A stretch of DNA of 64,000 nt, from NCBI GenBank assembly GCA_029213305.1, contig JARGPA010000002.1, positions 66,592 to 130,591 of the forward strand, read 5' to 3'. The notes under the pieces are model-generated. The model saw only the letters and a list, made by a program, of their open reading frames with translations, did not search any database and was not told the origin of the DNA. A program made the position numbers and the translations under genes. Below, piece after piece: positions 61,182-64,000 of this stretch (the stretch's first letter is position 1; each line of letters opens with the position of its first letter). This DNA comes from Phycisphaerales bacterium (GTDB lineage: Bacteria; Planctomycetota; Phycisphaerae; Phycisphaerales; UBA1924).

Positions 61182-62543
61182 ATGTTTCGTATTACAGCAG
61201 TTGCAGCTCTCGCTGCAAGCTGTGGCATTGCCGCCGCAGCACCAGACGTTATTTGTGGTAGCCTTGACGATGTGCGCTTTTACGGCACCGTTGGAGCAAC
61301 CAGCGCTTACGCAGTAGGCACCACTTCATGTAACGCAGGTACAGTTCCATTGGACTGGATCGACGGTACACCTAATCACCCTGTTATCCAAGTTTCCATC
61401 TACCGTTTGATGGACGGCCGTATGGAGCAACTCGGAATTTCATTCGTGAAGCATTCATTTGCTTCACTTCAAGGCAACGCTTGTGGTTTCGGTTGTGACA
61501 ACAACGGTTCATTCTCAAGCTTGGGAACAGGTTGTTCAGATCCTTACGGCGCGAGCCTTAACGGATCACAGACTGACCTTGGTCCTCGTTCAGAAATCAA
61601 TGCATGGGATGCACAGTTCTTGTACCCATACACATCACAGAACCAAAGCGGTAACACCATCTTCAAGAGAATTCAGGTTCCAACTGCTGACATGGGTATC
61701 CCAGGCGCAATCTACTTCGCTGAAGGTCAGTATGTCATCAAGGATGAGTTCAACGCGAACACTGGACTTCCTTACCTCAACGATGATGGCGTTCCAACTA
61801 GCTACAACAATGTAAGCTACAAGAGAATGAGCGTTCAGTCATCAGGTGGTGCAAACACCACTGGTCCTACCAACCGTGAAGAGTCAGCACTCATTGCATG
61901 GCAAGAGCACGGAAACGGAATCAACACTCCTGACCCAAGCGTTATGGTCAACACTGTTGCAGTTCCAGGTGAAGGCAAGCTCGAAGTTGGTTCAAAGGCA
62001 ACCGACATGGGTGACGGCACATGGCGCTACGACTACGCAGTTCACAACCAGAACTCGCACATGTCAATCGGCTCATTCGGCGTTCCTTCAGCATCAGGCA
62101 CTAGCGGCCACTACTTCCATGATGTTGATTACCACGACTCAGTCGACGGTAACATCGAAGGTACTGACTGGGCACCAATCGAAGGCGCTGGCGGAATCTC
62201 ATGGTCAGTTCAACCACATTCAGTCAACCCGAACGCTAACGCGATCCGTTGGGGCACTACATACACTTACTCATTCATCTCGTCACAGGCTCCTGAGACA
62301 GGTGAAGTAAACATTGGTATGTGGCGTGACACAAGCGTGAACCTCATTGGTACCGCTGTTGTTCCTTCAGGTGGCTGTGTTGCTGACTTCACCGGCGACG
62401 GCGAACTCAACTTCTTCGATATCTCAGCATTCCTCAGCGCGTTCAACGCGAATGATGCTGCTGCAGACATCAACGGCGACGGCGATTTCAACTTCTTCGA
62501 TATCTCGGAATACCTCAGCGCTTTCAGTGCTGGTTGCCCATAA
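61182..62543 (+). CDS. secreted protein with C-terminal dockerin-like EF-hand repeats
   Basis: A 453-residue exported protein with signal peptide (MFRITAVAALAASCGIAAAA) and mature start near residue 21. The body has no family I know and is rich in Gly, Ser, Asn and Tyr with several cysteines. The C-terminus has two 24-residue repeats, each with a calcium-loop pattern (DFTGDGELNFFD and DINGDGDFNFFD, then IS.(F/Y)LSAF), ending AGCP, as in dockerin-tailed secreted proteins of Phycisphaerae. GGAGG lies about 11 bases before the ATG. C-ending codons are frequent and unlike those of neighbours, so high expression is likely. Confidence 0.8.
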   Translation: MFRITAVAALAASCGIAAAAPDVICGSLDDVRFYGTVGATSAYAVGTTSCNAGTVPLDWIDGTPNHPVIQVSIYRLMDGRMEQLGISFVKHSFASLQGNACGFGCDNNGSFSSLGTGCSDPYGASLNGSQTDLGPRSEINAWDAQFLYPYTSQNQSGNTIFKRIQVPTADMGIPGAIYFAEGQYVIKDEFNANTGLPYLNDDGVPTSYNNVSYKRMSVQSSGGANTTGPTNREESALIAWQEHGNGINTPDPSVMVNTVAVPGEGKLEVGSKATDMGDGTWRYDYAVHNQNSHMSIGSFGVPSASGTSGHYFHDVDYHDSVDGNIEGTDWAPIEGAGGISWSVQPHSVNPNANAIRWGTTYTYSFISSQAPETGEVNIGMWRDTSVNLIGTAVVPSGGCVADFTGDGELNFFDISAFLSAFNANDAAADINGDGDFNFFDISEYLSAFSAGCP

Positions 62544-62628
62544 TCGAAAGTTGTCAACGCGACTCAGTATGATAAAATATAACTCATATTCAACATACTG
62601 TTGATCAAAGTTGAAACTCGAATCCTCC

Positions 62629-62659
62629 AACCCCCGCTCATATCGAGCGGGGGTTTTTT
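62629..62659 (+). terminator. rho-independent terminator after the dockerin gene
   Basis: An 11-bp GC-rich stem AACCCCCGCTC (62629-62639) with GAGCGGGGGTT (62645-62655) and a 5-base loop, followed by four further T. It argues that upp starts later, at 62728. Confidence 0.95.
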
Positions 62660-62727
62660 CGTTGCTTGCATTCTTTTGCTTATCAGATCTACCCAACTCA
62701 GATTCAATCTGCGTGTACACTTCTGAT

Positions 62728-63372
62728 ATGGAAGAAAGCACATCAAATAAACCTGTCATCTTTGATCATCCTTTGATCGCACACAAAATGGCAACGATCC
62801 GAAACAAAGAGACTGGACATCGTAACTTTCGAGCTGCTCTCTCCCAAATCGCAGGACTCATGGTCTACGAAGTCACGCGATCACTTCCAACTGAACAGAC
62901 AACTGTTCAAACTCCAATCATGGCTGCTCGTTGCACCCTCATCAAAGGAGCGATTACGATTGTCCCTGTGCTACGAGCAGGACTCGGGATGATCGACGGG
63001 ATCTTAGAAGTCATGCCTGAAGCTCGCGTCGGACATCTCGGACTCGCACGAGACGAGAAGACACTTGAGCCGCACGCGTACCTCAACAAACTCCCTCGTG
63101 AACTTGATGCGGGGCCTGTGATTCTGGTTGATCCGATGCTTGCAACTGGAGGTAGCGCGTCAGCGGCGATCTCAATGCTTCGACAAGCAGGCGCCAGTGA
63201 CATCCGAATGATTTGTCTTGTCGCAGCCCCCGAGGGAATTGATCGACTCCAGAAAGATCATCCGGATGTTACGATTTACGCGGCTGCACTTGATGAATGT
63301 TTGAATGAAAAAGGGTACATCATCCCTGGACTTGGAGACGCAGGCGATCGAATGTACGGCACAATCATCTAA
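62728..63372 (+). CDS. upp: uracil phosphoribosyltransferase
   Basis: A 214-residue type I phosphoribosyltransferase that makes UMP from uracil and PRPP. The family features are HPLIAHKMATIRNKETGHRNFR at the start, the VPVLRAGLGMIDG loop and the PRPP loop VILVDPMLATGGSA, with a C-terminal YIIPGLGDAGDRMYGT. ATG at 62728 is chosen because the upstream frame runs through the dockerin terminator; no ribosome-binding site is obvious. Convergent with a cytosine deaminase gene that would provide its substrate. Confidence 0.95.
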   Translation: MEESTSNKPVIFDHPLIAHKMATIRNKETGHRNFRAALSQIAGLMVYEVTRSLPTEQTTVQTPIMAARCTLIKGAITIVPVLRAGLGMIDGILEVMPEARVGHLGLARDEKTLEPHAYLNKLPRELDAGPVILVDPMLATGGSASAAISMLRQAGASDIRMICLVAAPEGIDRLQKDHPDVTIYAAALDECLNEKGYIIPGLGDAGDRMYGTII

Positions 63373-63400
63373 CAGTCCTACTCAGTAACAATCACAAAGA

Positions 63401-63868
63401 TCACTCTTCAGGCGGAACCCCTATATCTTCATTCCATAGATCAGGGCGCTGTGCAATAAACTCTTCCATCAGTTCAATACATCTCACATCGTGTGCGAGT
63501 ACGACTTCGACCCCTTCGTTGTGTAACCAATCTTCCCGGCCTACAAAGGTTTTATGTTCCCCAATCACAACGCGTGGAATTCGATGAAGTACTGCGGTTC
63601 CTGTACACATCGCGCACGGCGAGAGGGTGGATGCGAGAGTCAGGGTGTGCCAATCTCTACGCCGACCGGCGTGTCGGATACAGACTGTTTCCGCGTGTGC
63701 TGTAGGATCCCCCGATTGAACTCGCTCATTGTGTCCGCGTGCAACGATCTCTCCGTTTGGTGCGATCAGAGCAGACCCGATCGGGATTCCCCCTTCGGAT
63801 TTTGATTTGCATGCTTGTTCGTACGCCGCGTCGAGGGCTATTTGATCGAGTTCGTTGAGGTTGCTCAT
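63401..63868 (-). CDS. cytosine deaminase of the yeast (Fcy1) type
   Basis: A 155-residue zinc deaminase of the CDA/dCMP superfamily. Zinc and catalytic motifs are THAETVC-like AHAETV (about 57-62) and LSPCAMCTG (about 82-90). Full-length similarity to yeast cytosine deaminase is apparent: EGGIPIGSALI, RGHNERVQSGD, PRVVIGE, and the end FIAQRPDLWNEDIGV, which matches the C-terminal helix that closes the yeast active site. It would convert cytosine to uracil for Upp next door. Guanine deaminase or TadA are less likely because their ends differ. Confidence 0.82.
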   Translation of the reverse strand: MSNLNELDQIALDAAYEQACKSKSEGGIPIGSALIAPNGEIVARGHNERVQSGDPTAHAETVCIRHAGRRRDWHTLTLASTLSPCAMCTGTAVLHRIPRVVIGEHKTFVGREDWLHNEGVEVVLAHDVRCIELMEEFIAQRPDLWNEDIGVPPEE

Positions 63869-63903
63869 ACCTTGAGGATATCACAATGATCACACTAGAT
63901 CAC

Positions 63904-63999
63904 CTAATCATTAATCTCATCTTGAGCTGATTCTTCAGTTGTGTCCGATGATTTCGAGCTCTCGTTGGACTCAGGGACAATCGGTTCTCTGTCGAGTGG
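63904..63999 (-). CDS. C-terminal end of an unidentified gene (partial)
   Basis: On the minus strand one frame stays open from the window edge to a TAG at 63906-63904. It gives about 31 residues, rich in Ser, Glu and Asp (including ESNESSKSSDTTEESAQDE), which look like a disordered acidic tail. The gene continues beyond the window. It lies 35 bases upstream of the deaminase gene and may share its transcript. A chance frame is possible. Confidence 0.45.
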   Translation of the reverse strand, partial: PLDREPIVPESNESSKSSDTTEESAQDEIND

Positions 64000-64000
64000 T

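Noticed and set aside
62611-62727. N-terminal extension of upp
   Set aside because: The extension would read through the terminator of the preceding gene and has no counterpart in the family.

Overview
The window looks like a chromosomal segment of a marine planctomycete of the class Phycisphaerae, order Phycisphaerales or close to it. Supporting signs are a secreted protein ending in two dockerin-like EF-hand repeats and a terminal Gly-Cys-Pro, a type II secretion (pseudopilin) operon of planctomycete layout, a PIN-PhoH protein, metal ABC permeases fused to DtxR/MntR-like domains, and moderate GC. No phage, insertion sequence, CRISPR array or rRNA was seen. The placement is inferred from gene content only. 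Genes sit densely on both strands and most functions are housekeeping or envelope related.

Layout. 95-4097 (minus): lipoprotein, HscA-type Hsp70, SLC13 anion symporter. 4155-8571 (plus): pheT, ilvE, and a lipoprotein joining a Cys-phosphatase domain to a cytochrome c'-like domain. 8572-9980 (minus): small unknown protein and threonine dehydrogenase. 10342-18702 (plus): type II secretion/type IV pilus-like operon (F, G, three more pseudopilins, C/P-, L- and M-like subunits, TPR lipoprotein). 18727-22169 (minus): PIN-PhoH, DUF456 and two unknowns. 22332-29809 (plus): SRP RNA, dnaX with an apparent programmed frameshift, ybaB, NUDIX, cyclodeaminase, SpoIIE-type phosphatase, Cys-cluster protein, MsbA-like exporter, zinc-finger protein. 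29851-30768 (minus): CheW with an inserted CZB zinc domain. 30979-32823 (plus): ABC-F ATPase. 32844-35855 (minus): methyltransferase, truncated haemoglobin, tRNA-Ser(UGA), O-antigen ligase-like protein. 36001-43786 (plus): coiled-coil membrane protein, iron-type binding protein, HD-GYP protein, M20 amidohydrolase, two unknowns, uvrC. 43795-49911 (minus): serine hydrolase, ClC channel, topA. 50177-54682 (plus): Mn/Zn-type ABC transporter operon behind a double palindromic operator. 54700-57909 (plus): astB and nhaA, the latter behind a structured leader. 57985-60991 (minus): DUF3299-like protein, FtsX-like permease, ABC ATPase. 61182-63372 (plus): dockerin-type secreted protein and upp. 63401-64000 (minus): cytosine deaminase and the tail of one more gene.

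The strongest observations are: (i) a complete dnaX frameshift cassette (Shine-Dalgarno-like stimulator, A7 slip site, 6-nt spacer, 9-bp hairpin) reading into a tau-like tail; (ii) two metal permeases each carrying an MntR-like winged-helix domain with apparently intact metal ligands, behind two abutting 16-bp palindromes that overlap a promoter -10; (iii) a structured RNA element overlapping the ribosome binding site of nhaA, whose product has a His/Asp-rich loop; (iv) a phosphatase-cytochrome fusion; and (v) several conserved proteins that have lost an accessory module: PheT without its tRNA-binding OB domain, UvrC without HhH, Tdh without structural zinc, DnaX without its zinc module.

All family calls come from reading protein motifs. 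Nothing was searched against a database, and starts were chosen by ribosome-binding sites and homology extent.
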